From G963701675 sp963701675 (GTDB lineage: Bacteria; Planctomycetota; Planctomycetia; Gemmatales; Gemmataceae): a stretch of 64,000 nt of DNA. Made by a program: the position numbers and the translations under genes. How positions within the stretch are numbered: the stretch's first letter is position 1; every line of letters starts with the position of its first letter. Shown piece by piece: positions 38,760 through 47,706 of the stretch. The stretch lies in assembly GCA_963701675.1 (NCBI GenBank), contig OY969623.1:5518001-5582000 (forward strand), in the 5' to 3' direction. The notes under the pieces were generated by a model that was not told the DNA's origin, ran no database searches, and saw nothing but the letters and a program-made list of their open reading frames with translations.

Positions 38760-41678
38760 TCATAATTCTTCGTCAATATCCAATAGTTTCACGGCCTCGG
38801 CGCGGAAGTGGCGCAGTTCCTGGGTCTGTTGTGGGTGTTTGTCCATCCAGCGTACGGCCCGATCGTACCATTTGCGGGCCTCCTCCTTGTTTCCGAGTTG
38901 GCCATGACCCAGGGCGAGCAACATCCACTCGAGTCCGTCTCCGCCCTTTCCGAGTTCCACGGCCTTCTCAAAGGCGGCGACGGCCGCTTTGCCGTCGCCG
39001 AGTCGGTAGTGGGCCAAACCTAGTGCATTCCAGGATGGTTGCGTTTGCGCGGTGTTCGGTTGCCGGGCGATGGCTTGCTTTGCCAGCTCGACGGCTTGGG
39101 CGGGGTCGCGGAGCCCCAAATCCGCGCATGTGACCAAAAGCCAAGACAACTGAAGATATGGCTGATAATTATCCGGCTGGAAGCGAATAGCGTTTCGGTA
39201 AGCACCGATGGACTGCTCGAATTTCCCCGCCCTTTGGAGGGACACACCCAGCCCGTGGTGACCAAGGCCGTAATCCGGTTTCAAACGGATCGACTCTTGA
39301 TATGCCGCAATGGCCTCGTCAAGCGCTCCCTTATCTAGAAAGGCGTTCCCGAGATATAGGAAAGCGTTCGTGTACGCCGGGTGGAGCCGAATCGCCTCAT
39401 GGTAGGCCGTGATAGCTTCGTCGGGAGCTTTCAAGCCGACTAAAGCATGACCCAAACAAAGGTAACCTTCAGCGTAATCCGGTTTAAGACGTACAACCTC
39501 CTTGGCGACGGCAAGGGCTTCCAGTATCGCACCTTTACTTCGCAAGGCGTGGCTCAGACTCACCTGGGCGCCGACGCTTTGCGGCCGGGATGCGACTGCG
39601 GCGGTGTAGAAGCGCACGGCCTCCTCGGGTTGGCGAGGCTCGATCGTGGCAAGATAATATCCGAGTTGATAATTCATCCAAAAGTCCGCCGGTCGCAGGC
39701 GCTGGGCCTTGCGAAGCAGCGCGATTGCCAATTCCAGTTCACGATAATCATGGAGCGCCTTCGCCAGCAGATAGACGGTTGCGGGCGGCAGCGTCGCAAC
39801 ATCGTCTCGCTCCGCTAACTGCACTAGCGTGTTCTTGTCTCGTGATTCCAGCGCCGTGCGCAATTGATTGCGGAGGTCGTCGGGATCCGCAAGGCGTGCG
39901 ACCGCGAAGAGTGGTCGCCAAAATTGTTCATCGACTTCCGGCGTTAGCCGCCGGACACTGGCCCAATCGTCAAGGGCGGCAGTTAGCTCCGCCGCGACGG
40001 GGCGCGCTCGGATGCGCGCGGCCGCGTCCTCGGGGGCCAGAGACTCGATGTCGATTCCGTAATCTTGAAAAGCCTGCGCATACGTTAGGTCCGCATTTCC
40101 GAAGTCGAACGTCTGATCCCCCCGGACTTCACTCTTGCGGTTGCGGATGGCTTCCAACTTGATCACCATTTCCAAGTCGGCGCGCAAATCGCTGACGAGG
40201 CGGCGGGTGTCGTCATCGCTTTCGCCGGCGGTTAACGACCCTTCCGCTCGTCGGGCAGCGGCGAGCGCCTCCAACCAGCGCGCCTGCTGTCGATGCTGCT
40301 TCATTTCTTCCAGAGCATCTTCGGCTTCCCTCATGGTCGCCGTCCGACGGGCGCCCTTGTCCCGGAGAATCCAGCCGATGCTCCCGGCCAAAACCATAAC
40401 GGCGGCGAGTAGGCCCACAGTAGCAGTCACCACGACAGCCTGATGTCGCCGCGACCATTTTCGGCCTCGTCGCAGCAGTGTCGGTGGTTTGGCGAGGATC
40501 GGCTCGTCGGCCAAGTAGCGCTGCACGTCCGTCGCCAGATCGTTGGCCGTCTGGTAACGCCGGCCTCGGTCTTTTTCCAAGCACTTCATCACGATCCAGT
40601 CGAGTTCCCCTTTCACCAGCTTTCTCAACCGCGCCGGTTCCAGCTTCCGATGAGCCGCAATGTTGGCAAGTTCATCGCATGACGACAGCCTCGTACTGGG
40701 CTTCGGCGGCTCGACCTCCTTGATCATCCGCAACATCTCGCTAAATCCGACGCCGCGAAGCTGCTTCGCCGTGAACGGGAGGCTGCCGGTCAGCAACTCG
40801 TATAGCAGTACACCGAGAGAGTAAACATCGGCCCGTGTGTCGATGTCGAGATTGTTCAGTTCCGCCTGTTCTGGTGCCATATACTCCAGCGTGCCGACCA
40901 TGACCCCCGCCTCCGTGAAGAGCGAGCGCTCGGCCAACGTTCGCCCGGTTGCCTTGGCGACGCCGAAGTCGATCACCTTGGGGAGTGGCTTTCCATCGAC
41001 GAGCGCGATGAGGACATTGGAAGGCTTCAGATCGCGGTGAATGACGCCCTTTTGGTGGGCGTGTTGTACCGCCTGACAGACGCGGATGAACAGCTCCAAG
41101 CGTTCACGGGGAGTGAGGCGCTCCCGGTCGCAATACGTTGTGACGGGAACTCCCTCGACCAGCTCCATGACGAAGTAAGGGCGGTCGGCGTCGGTCATGC
41201 CAGCGTCCAGTACCCTGGCGATATGCGGATGGTCCATCAGCTCCAGGGCCTGGCGTTCCTGCGCGAAGCGCGCGATCACCTGGGCGCTGTCCATGCCGGC
41301 CTTGATGACCTTGAGAGCCACGCGGCGCTTGATGGGATGTTCCTGCTCGGCGAGGTACACGGTCCCCATCCCGCCTTCGCCCAGTTGCACCAGCAAGTGG
41401 TAGGGTCCGATGTACGAACCGACCGCGTCGTTCCGGGTGCTGCTATGATTTCGCGGAAACGTCTCCGCCTGTGGGTCTGGGGTTCCGAACGATTTGGGTG
41501 CGGGCGGTTCCAGGAAGTCGCCGGCATCATCATGCCTGCTCAGGAGCGCCTCCACTTGCTGTCGCAATACGTCGTCGTCGCCGCACTCGGACCGAAGGCA
41601 AGCCGCTCGGCCTGCGGGGTCAACTCTGTCCACCGCCGCCAGGAAGATCTCTTTGACCCGCTTGAATTCGGCTGGCAT
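38760..41678 (-). CDS. Hanks-type Ser/Thr protein kinase with C-terminal TPRs
   Basis: 972 residues. Residues 1-85 are a helical segment (FKRVKEIFLAAVDRVDPAG) seen at the start of many planctomycete kinases. The kinase domain (~93-370) has GEGGMGTVYLA, VALKVIKAG, HRDLKPSN, DFGVAKATG and MAPEQ, so it should be active. One membrane helix near 410-430 (VVVTATVGLLAAVMVLAG) places the tail outside the cytoplasm. The tail (~600-960) holds tetratricopeptide repeats such as LRLHPAYTNAFLYLGNAF-type units. It is a close paralogue of the next kinase, 181 bases upstream. Its upstream region has a shortened copy of the conserved motif. Confidence 0.9.
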   Translation of the reverse strand: MPAEFKRVKEIFLAAVDRVDPAGRAACLRSECGDDDVLRQQVEALLSRHDDAGDFLEPPAPKSFGTPDPQAETFPRNHSSTRNDAVGSYIGPYHLLVQLGEGGMGTVYLAEQEHPIKRRVALKVIKAGMDSAQVIARFAQERQALELMDHPHIARVLDAGMTDADRPYFVMELVEGVPVTTYCDRERLTPRERLELFIRVCQAVQHAHQKGVIHRDLKPSNVLIALVDGKPLPKVIDFGVAKATGRTLAERSLFTEAGVMVGTLEYMAPEQAELNNLDIDTRADVYSLGVLLYELLTGSLPFTAKQLRGVGFSEMLRMIKEVEPPKPSTRLSSCDELANIAAHRKLEPARLRKLVKGELDWIVMKCLEKDRGRRYQTANDLATDVQRYLADEPILAKPPTLLRRGRKWSRRHQAVVVTATVGLLAAVMVLAGSIGWILRDKGARRTATMREAEDALEEMKQHRQQARWLEALAAARRAEGSLTAGESDDDTRRLVSDLRADLEMVIKLEAIRNRKSEVRGDQTFDFGNADLTYAQAFQDYGIDIESLAPEDAAARIRARPVAAELTAALDDWASVRRLTPEVDEQFWRPLFAVARLADPDDLRNQLRTALESRDKNTLVQLAERDDVATLPPATVYLLAKALHDYRELELAIALLRKAQRLRPADFWMNYQLGYYLATIEPRQPEEAVRFYTAAVASRPQSVGAQVSLSHALRSKGAILEALAVAKEVVRLKPDYAEGYLCLGHALVGLKAPDEAITAYHEAIRLHPAYTNAFLYLGNAFLDKGALDEAIAAYQESIRLKPDYGLGHHGLGVSLQRAGKFEQSIGAYRNAIRFQPDNYQPYLQLSWLLVTCADLGLRDPAQAVELAKQAIARQPNTAQTQPSWNALGLAHYRLGDGKAAVAAFEKAVELGKGGDGLEWMLLALGHGQLGNKEEARKWYDRAVRWMDKHPQQTQELRHFRAEAVKLLDIDEEL

Positions 41679-41859
41679 GACTTACCTTCTACCGACCTTA
41701 GAGCGGTCAATTCTCCCAAGAACGAGGACAGAGGATCAAAGCCTTGCGTGGCGTTAAGGACCCCAATGGCCTTGTTTGTTTACTGGTCCGTGGTTCGTTG
41801 CCGCCGCTGTCAAGCCTAATGGCTATTGGCAATGGATCACTACCAGCACATCACCTTAG

Positions 41860-44550
41860 TCATGGAGGCGAGTTTGTCGCCGAACGGGTCGTGGAAAGTT
41901 TGGCCTTCCACTGGTCGGCCTTGGCGTTGTAGCCTTGGCCGGGCTCGGACTGGTTCCATGCGGTATAGTGTCGGACAAGTGCGTCGATGCTGCTGTCGTG
42001 GGTTGTGGCCGATAGCCCCGGCACCGCGCCTAGAATCTTCTCGGCTTCCAGAAGTGCCGCTTCGCCGTCAGCGAACTTGCCCTGATCCCTTAGCAATGCC
42101 CCGAGGCTCTGCAGACTCCCGGCAATGTCAGGATGTCCTGCCGGCAAAGCCTTGCGACGGATCGCAAGTCCTTCGCGAGCCAAAGGCTCCGCTTCAGCGT
42201 ACTTTCCCTGTTCGGTTAGGATCGCAGCCACGTTTTTCAGACTTTGTGCTATGTAGGGGTGGCCGGCTGGAAGGGACTTGCGCCGGTGCTCCAACCCCTC
42301 GCGTAGCAGATGCTCGGCTTCGGAGATCTTTCCCTGTTTATGAAGCGCGCTTGCCAGGTTGTTCATGCTCTGACCGATGCGATGATGGCCCTCGGGAAGG
42401 CTCTTGCGGTCGATCTCTAACATCTCGCGGAACAGAGGCTCGGCCTGCTCAGGCCGGCCCGATTTGGCGAGCACCGCGCCCAAGTGATTCAGACTCTGGG
42501 CGATGTCCGGATGAGCCGTGGGCAGGTTGCGCCGGCGGATGTCGAGGGCTTCGCGGCACAGAACTTCAGACTCGGCGTATTTGCCCATGAGTTGTAATAG
42601 CCATCCGAGTTTGCCCAGGCTGTCCACGATGTCAGGGTGGCCGGCGGGAAGACACTGACGATATATGTCCACCGCTTCGCGGCACACAGTTTCGGCTTCG
42701 GCATATTTGCCTTTAACTTGTAGCAGCATCCCCAGGTCGGCCAAGCTCTGCGCGGTTTCTGGATTTCCAGCCGAGGAAATCGTGCGCCGGATTTCCACCG
42801 CTTCGCGCATGAGGGCCTCGGCTTCATCGAGTTGGCTGAGTTCTTGCAACGTGACGGCAAGCCTCCCGATTGCACGAGCGATCCACCAAGGACTCTTCGA
42901 GGCGCTGCGGCGCAGCCTTAACGCCTCGCGGAGATTAGGCTCCGCCTCTTTGTCCCGGCCCAATACATGAAACGTGCTGCCGATCATTTCGCGCACGTTT
43001 GCCTCGACCAACGGCTTGTCCTTCAATTTGCCCGAGTCCATATCCTTCACCGCGGCGAGCATGACTTGCAAAACGGTAACCTTCTCGCCTGATCTAGAGG
43101 GACTCGCCGACTCCATCATTTCGAACTGGAATTGCGTTACCGCCGATGCGATGGCGGCCTGCTGCTCGAATTCTTTCTGCCGATCCTCGGCCAAGGTACG
43201 CTGCTCTTCGGCGATGACGCGCTGGCGCGTCTGGCCGATCAGGCCAATCGTCGTGCCGACAATGCCCGCGATCAGAGCCACTACGACGGCCGCTGACGCG
43301 AGGACCGGCCCTCGGTTGCGGCGCACAAACTTCTTAGCGCGGTACGCGGCGGACGGCGGCGCTGCCGCGACAACTTCTCCGTTGAGGTATCGTTGCACGT
43401 CCAGCGCGACACTGCTTGCCGTCTCATAGCGGCGATTTCGGTCCTTCTCCAGCGCCTTCATAACGATCCAGTCCAACTCGCCGCGCACCAGCCGTGTCAA
43501 CGTCGCCGGTTCCAGATTCCGATTGGCCGCGATACTTGGCAGCGCGTCCGAGGACGATAGCTTCGTGCTGGGCTTAGGAGGCTCGACCTCCTTGATCATC
43601 CGCAACATTTCACCAAATCCGGCGCCGCGAAGCTGCTTCGCCGTAAACGGGAGGCTGCCGGTCAGCAACTCGTACAACAGCACGCCCAGGGAATAAACAT
43701 CGGCTCGCGTGTCAATGTCGACGTTGTTCAACTCCGCTTGCTCCGGGGCCATGTATTCCAGCGTACCGACGATGACGCCCACTTCGGTGTAGAGTGAACG
43801 CTCAGCCAGCGACCGCCCAGTTGCTTTGGCAATGCCGAAGTCGATCACTTTGGGGACTGGCTTGCCATCGTAGGTCGCGACGAGCACATTAGACGGCTTG
43901 AGGTCGCGATGAATGACTCCCTTTTGGTGGGCGTGCTGCACGGCCAGACAAACGGGAATGAACAGTTCCAGCCGTTCCCGGGGCGTGAGACGTTCCTGGT
44001 CGCAGTACCGAGTGACAGGTACACCCTGGACCAGCTCCATGACGAAGTAAGGGTGCTTGGCGTCGGTCATGCCGGCATCCAGCACCTTGGCGATGTGGGG
44101 GTGGTCCATCAACTCCAAGGCCTGGCGCTCCTGCTCGAAGCGCGCGATCACCTGGGCGCTGTCCATGCCGGCCTTGATGACCTTGAGAGCCACGCGGCGC
44201 TTGATGGGATGTACCTGCTCGGCGAGGTACACGGTGCCCATCCCGCCTTCGCCTAGTTGCTCCAGCAATTGGTAGGGTCCGATGTACGAACCGACCGCGT
44301 CGTTCGGTGTACTGCTATGATTTCGCGGAAACGTCTCCGCGTCTGGATCGGGCGTATCCGAAGATTCGAGTCCGGGCGGTTCCAGGAAGTTGCCGACAAT
44401 ATCATGTCTTCCCAGCAGCGCCTCGACTTGCCGTCGAACCGTTTCGTCCTCGGCACATTCGGACCGTAGCCATGCCTCACGTTCCGTAAGGTCAGGTTGG
44501 CCCACGGCCGCTAGGAAGATTTCTTTGACGCGCTGGAACTCAACAGACAT
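41860..44550 (-). CDS. Hanks-type Ser/Thr protein kinase with TPR/kinesin-light-chain-like repeats
   Basis: 896 residues. It has the same layout as its neighbour: N-terminal helical segment (FQRVKEIFLAAVGQPDLTER), kinase domain ~90-370 with GEGGMGTVYLA, HRDLKPSN, DFGIAKATG and MAPEQ, and a membrane helix near 405-430 (LASAAVVVALIAGIVGTTIG). The C-terminal ~350 residues are regular 42-residue TPRs of the kinesin-light-chain type (AEAEPLAREGLAIRRKALPA, GHPDIAGSLQSLGALL). The kinase halves of the two paralogues are almost identical in places at the DNA level, but the tails differ. It follows the ECF sigma gene by 51 bases. The conserved 40-bp motif ends seven bases before its ATG. Confidence 0.9.
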   Translation of the reverse strand: MSVEFQRVKEIFLAAVGQPDLTEREAWLRSECAEDETVRRQVEALLGRHDIVGNFLEPPGLESSDTPDPDAETFPRNHSSTPNDAVGSYIGPYQLLEQLGEGGMGTVYLAEQVHPIKRRVALKVIKAGMDSAQVIARFEQERQALELMDHPHIAKVLDAGMTDAKHPYFVMELVQGVPVTRYCDQERLTPRERLELFIPVCLAVQHAHQKGVIHRDLKPSNVLVATYDGKPVPKVIDFGIAKATGRSLAERSLYTEVGVIVGTLEYMAPEQAELNNVDIDTRADVYSLGVLLYELLTGSLPFTAKQLRGAGFGEMLRMIKEVEPPKPSTKLSSSDALPSIAANRNLEPATLTRLVRGELDWIVMKALEKDRNRRYETASSVALDVQRYLNGEVVAAAPPSAAYRAKKFVRRNRGPVLASAAVVVALIAGIVGTTIGLIGQTRQRVIAEEQRTLAEDRQKEFEQQAAIASAVTQFQFEMMESASPSRSGEKVTVLQVMLAAVKDMDSGKLKDKPLVEANVREMIGSTFHVLGRDKEAEPNLREALRLRRSASKSPWWIARAIGRLAVTLQELSQLDEAEALMREAVEIRRTISSAGNPETAQSLADLGMLLQVKGKYAEAETVCREAVDIYRQCLPAGHPDIVDSLGKLGWLLQLMGKYAESEVLCREALDIRRRNLPTAHPDIAQSLNHLGAVLAKSGRPEQAEPLFREMLEIDRKSLPEGHHRIGQSMNNLASALHKQGKISEAEHLLREGLEHRRKSLPAGHPYIAQSLKNVAAILTEQGKYAEAEPLAREGLAIRRKALPAGHPDIAGSLQSLGALLRDQGKFADGEAALLEAEKILGAVPGLSATTHDSSIDALVRHYTAWNQSEPGQGYNAKADQWKAKLSTTRSATNSPP

Positions 44551-44557
44551 TGCGCAC

Positions 44558-44597
44558 CTCTACCGATCTTAGCGCTTTAGTTGGGTCAATCGTCTCA
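44558..44597 (-). promoter_or_regulatory. 40-bp conserved upstream motif, first kinase gene
   Basis: TGAGAC (44592-44597), ACCC, GCGCTA and GTAGAG (44558-44563) in the same spacing as at the protease and propeller genes. It sits in the short gap after the ECF sigma gene. The last bases overlap a possible ribosome-binding site, GAGGTG, for this kinase, but in the other two genes the motif is over 30 bases from the ATG, so ribosome binding alone does not explain it. Confidence 0.62.
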
Positions 44598-44601
44598 AAT
44601 G

Positions 44602-45168
44602 TCAGTCCAGCTTGTTCGCGGCCAACTCATTCAAAAGCCAGGCGCGGGCAAACGTCCAATGTCGGTAAGCGGTGGCCCGTGAGATTCCGAGACTCTGCGA
44701 GGCTTCTTCCACCGAAAGACCGGCAAAGTAGCGTAGCTGAACAACGGCGGCTGCCTCCGTGTCTTCTTTCCCCAGCCTCGTCAGCGCCTCATCCAGGGCA
44801 ACGAGATCTTCACCCGCCCCCGGAGGCACGGGCACGGCTTCGTCCAGTTCGACGCGCCGCCGAGTCCCACCGTGTTTCGTTCGCCCTTTCCGACGGGCCT
44901 TGTCCACCAGGATGTGGCGCATGGCCTCGGCCGCGGCGCGAAAGAAATGTCCGCTGTCCTTCCAACGATTGGCATCCGCCGGACCGACCAGGCGCAAGTA
45001 CGCCTCGTGGACCAACGCAGTGGCCTGAAGCGTTTGCCCCGGCTTTTCCTGTCCCAGTTTTTGCGACGCCAAACGCCGTAATTCGGTATACACAAGCGGC
45101 AACAGATCTGCGGCAGCCTTTGCGTTGCCCTGTTCGACCGCGTGCAGAATACGAGTTACCTCGGACAT
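44602..45168 (-). CDS. ECF-type RNA polymerase sigma factor
   Basis: About 188 residues. Region 2 is in the first half (LLPLVYTELRRLASQKLGQE, TALVHEAYLRLVG, HFFRAAAEAMRHILVDKARR) and region 4 at the end (LRYFAGLSVEEASQSLGISR, ATAYRHWTFARAWL). It belongs to the planctomycete and acidobacterial group of ECF-like factors that sit next to Ser/Thr kinases, without a membrane anti-sigma factor. The start at 45168 (MSEVTRILHAVEQG) matches family starts; 45219 would add a leader. It heads the kinase genes and is the obvious candidate to recognise the 40-bp motif. That link is inferred. Confidence 0.88.
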   Translation of the reverse strand: MSEVTRILHAVEQGNAKAAADLLPLVYTELRRLASQKLGQEKPGQTLQATALVHEAYLRLVGPADANRWKDSGHFFRAAAEAMRHILVDKARRKGRTKHGGTRRRVELDEAVPVPPGAGEDLVALDEALTRLGKEDTEAAAVVQLRYFAGLSVEEASQSLGISRATAYRHWTFARAWLLNELAANKLD

Positions 45169-45258
45169 ACGAGTAACAATAGTCGCGTCACGGAACGCTT
45201 GCAAGCGAGCGCTCGACATCGCGAACCGGATTCCATTGGCATCGCGTGGCGGCGGTCA

Positions 45259-47658
45259 TCACTTCGTCGGCAGTTCTACGACCCACTCCACTAGTGAATC
45301 AGGCATGGCCGACGCGGGCGGCATGCCCGCTGACCGGTCCATGTCCGCCCACGTCAATCGTCCGTGAACTCCGTGCGGTACGAGTCGAAGGCGATTCTTC
45401 GACGGTTCCACGTACACGACGATGAAGCTTTGGTAGAACGGCGCCACGTTGGCGTCGAAGGCAGCGGAGAGCCCCTCGGCCGAAAACGGCCAGGCGCCGA
45501 AGTTCTTGGTCCACCACCAGGCTGGTGATTTCCAAAGTGGGTTAGTGGCCTCGATTTTCGCGACGACCTGTGCCTTTGCCGGGTAGTACGCCCAGTCGGT
45601 GGTTGCCGGCTGCTGGGGCCAGGCCAAAGCCGTTCCGAAACTCAGGTAGGCGCCGCCTCCGCCATTGACGAAGTGATGCACCGTTTTGGAGGATCCCTCT
45701 TGCTTCTCTGCGTAGTATTCCAGGTCGTGCGTGTCGCCCGCCATGACAATTGCGACATCGTGTTTGCGCAACAAGGCGTGCAGCGCGGCGAAATCCGGAA
45801 TGTGCTCGGCGACATAATGGCCACCTGTATAGAAAGGATGTCCGAGGATCACCATTTTAATCTTGCCGCGCGCTGCTTCGAGAGCGGCTTCGAGCCAGGC
45901 CAATTGCATGGGGTCCAGCCCACGAACGACACCCGTATCGACGGCAAAGAGCGCGAAAGCATCCGTCTGAATCTGGAAGAAGGGCGCCTTTTGGTTTTGC
46001 GTCGGCACCCCGTATTCTCGCCGGTAGCGGGATGCTTGATCGATGAGTTCTTCGATTCGCTGGTCGGTCGTGCTCGTGATACGGTTGTCCACTTCGATGC
46101 GAGCCCGCATGACGGCACGTGCCGCCTCTGGTTCGAGAAACGTGGCCGCAAATCCTTCGAGGGCATCGTACCAATCATGGTTGCCCGGGATGGCATAAAC
46201 GGGCTTAGTAGTGCCCATGAATGGCAGCCAGAAATTCGCTTCATAGTGCCGCATGGCGCCGGTGGGATAGACGACGTCCGAAGAAATGACAACAAACTTG
46301 ACATCCTCGCTCTGGACGGCGTTTAGAAACGAAGCTCGAAGACTGTGCTGAGATGCATCGCCTTCGCCTGTATCGCCGATGACGATGAAGGCGAAGTCCT
46401 TGCCGTCGGTAACCTCGGCGGGCGTGACGGCAAAGGCTTTTGCGGGATCGCCGGCTGGCTCTCGTGCCAGGACTGCACGCACCATGGCCTCGCGCCAGGT
46501 GTCGGTTCGCTCTTCTGCCCAGGAGTTCCAAACGCCGGCGGCCCAGTTTTCCGTATCGAAGTACCAGCTAATTCCCCAAACGGGCACCGTGGCGGCGATA
46601 ATGGCGGCAAGCGGAAGCCCGATTTGCAATCCTCGGCTGAGGGCCGCTCGAAATGAGTATCGCGCTTGGCGAAGACGGACTCCGACGCGCAGCCGTCGAG
46701 TTAACCACGCGCGAATCGCGCGCCGTCCCCATCCGCGCCGCTCTTCGGAAACCGTCAAGCACCAATCCCAAGCGCGGCGCTCGAAGCCTTGCGTGAGCTT
46801 GCGGATTAACACGCGTAACGGAATGACAACGACAAATGCGAGGAGCAAGCCCAGGAAGATGTCGCCAAGCACGGCAATTCCCGGTGACATGACACCCAGG
46901 AATGTGCGATCGAGGCCCATGCGGGCAATGTGGATAGCGAACAGGGTAGCGATGAAACCGACAATCCAGCCTCGATCAATTGACAACCGAGCGGATTCTT
47001 CAGCGGCAAGGCGCTGGGCGAGTGTCCGGACTTCGGGATTATTGGGAATACCCAAATCACTGACGAGGGTGGCGCCCGAATCGCCGGCCGTGAATACGGG
47101 CGATAAGAAGATATTCCAGGCCGCTCCGAAGATACGGACGGCGCCGGCAATCGCCACGGTCCAGTCCAGGCCTTGTCCGCGCACGGCGATCAGCAGCGCG
47201 CACACCAGCAAATTGCCTAGGCCGGCAAGGATCCAGGCGACCGCCGATCGTCGTGTATCCTTGCGTCGGAAAGCACCGAACAGGTAGCGAATCCCGTCAA
47301 GGCCGAACCACACCGCCAGAAACAAGAGAAGTGCCGTTGTAGCAAAGAACGGTGAGTGAATGAGAAGCACGCCCATTGCAAGCGTGATGCCGCCGCTTCC
47401 CCATGCGGCCCGCTGCCCAGCTGCCGTCGACCTCCTGAACCCGTGCGCGATCTCCAACACGGCGGTCAGAATTAGGAGCAATCCGATTCGCCCTTGCACT
47501 TCGACTCGGGAAAGCGGCGCTATCAGGGCCAGAGCACCCAAAATCAGAACTGCGATGCCGATTCCATTGCGCCATTTGAGAGAATCACGCTTCGGAAGGG
47601 CAAGGGCGTCGGTTGTCTCGTCGTTATCGACGCGTGGTGGCAGCGGTTCGTTTCCCAC
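45259..47658 (-). CDS. membrane protein: DUF308-like region fused to a metallophosphoesterase
   Basis: 799 residues. Residues ~30-185 resemble the HdeD/DUF308 family (IGIAVLILGALALIAPLSRV, AAWGSGGITLAMGVLLIHSP). More membrane helices follow to about residue 375. Residues ~420-720 are a calcineurin-like phosphoesterase with GDTGEGDAS, GNHDWYD, ILGHPFYTGGHY and AGDTHD. The usual GD metal ligand of the second block is replaced by SSDVVYPTG, with Asp kept. The enzyme part is predicted to lie near the membrane; which side is uncertain. I know of neither domain pairing as standard. It follows the RND permease by 48 bases on the same strand and may share its transcript. Confidence 0.78.
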   Translation of the reverse strand: MGNEPLPPRVDNDETTDALALPKRDSLKWRNGIGIAVLILGALALIAPLSRVEVQGRIGLLLILTAVLEIAHGFRRSTAAGQRAAWGSGGITLAMGVLLIHSPFFATTALLLFLAVWFGLDGIRYLFGAFRRKDTRRSAVAWILAGLGNLLVCALLIAVRGQGLDWTVAIAGAVRIFGAAWNIFLSPVFTAGDSGATLVSDLGIPNNPEVRTLAQRLAAEESARLSIDRGWIVGFIATLFAIHIARMGLDRTFLGVMSPGIAVLGDIFLGLLLAFVVVIPLRVLIRKLTQGFERRAWDWCLTVSEERRGWGRRAIRAWLTRRLRVGVRLRQARYSFRAALSRGLQIGLPLAAIIAATVPVWGISWYFDTENWAAGVWNSWAEERTDTWREAMVRAVLAREPAGDPAKAFAVTPAEVTDGKDFAFIVIGDTGEGDASQHSLRASFLNAVQSEDVKFVVISSDVVYPTGAMRHYEANFWLPFMGTTKPVYAIPGNHDWYDALEGFAATFLEPEAARAVMRARIEVDNRITSTTDQRIEELIDQASRYRREYGVPTQNQKAPFFQIQTDAFALFAVDTGVVRGLDPMQLAWLEAALEAARGKIKMVILGHPFYTGGHYVAEHIPDFAALHALLRKHDVAIVMAGDTHDLEYYAEKQEGSSKTVHHFVNGGGGAYLSFGTALAWPQQPATTDWAYYPAKAQVVAKIEATNPLWKSPAWWWTKNFGAWPFSAEGLSAAFDANVAPFYQSFIVVYVEPSKNRLRLVPHGVHGRLTWADMDRSAGMPPASAMPDSLVEWVVELPTK

Positions 47659-47706
47659 GTCGCGTCCCCTTCGATATGGCGATTCACTCCGACGATGGAG
47701 ACCGAA

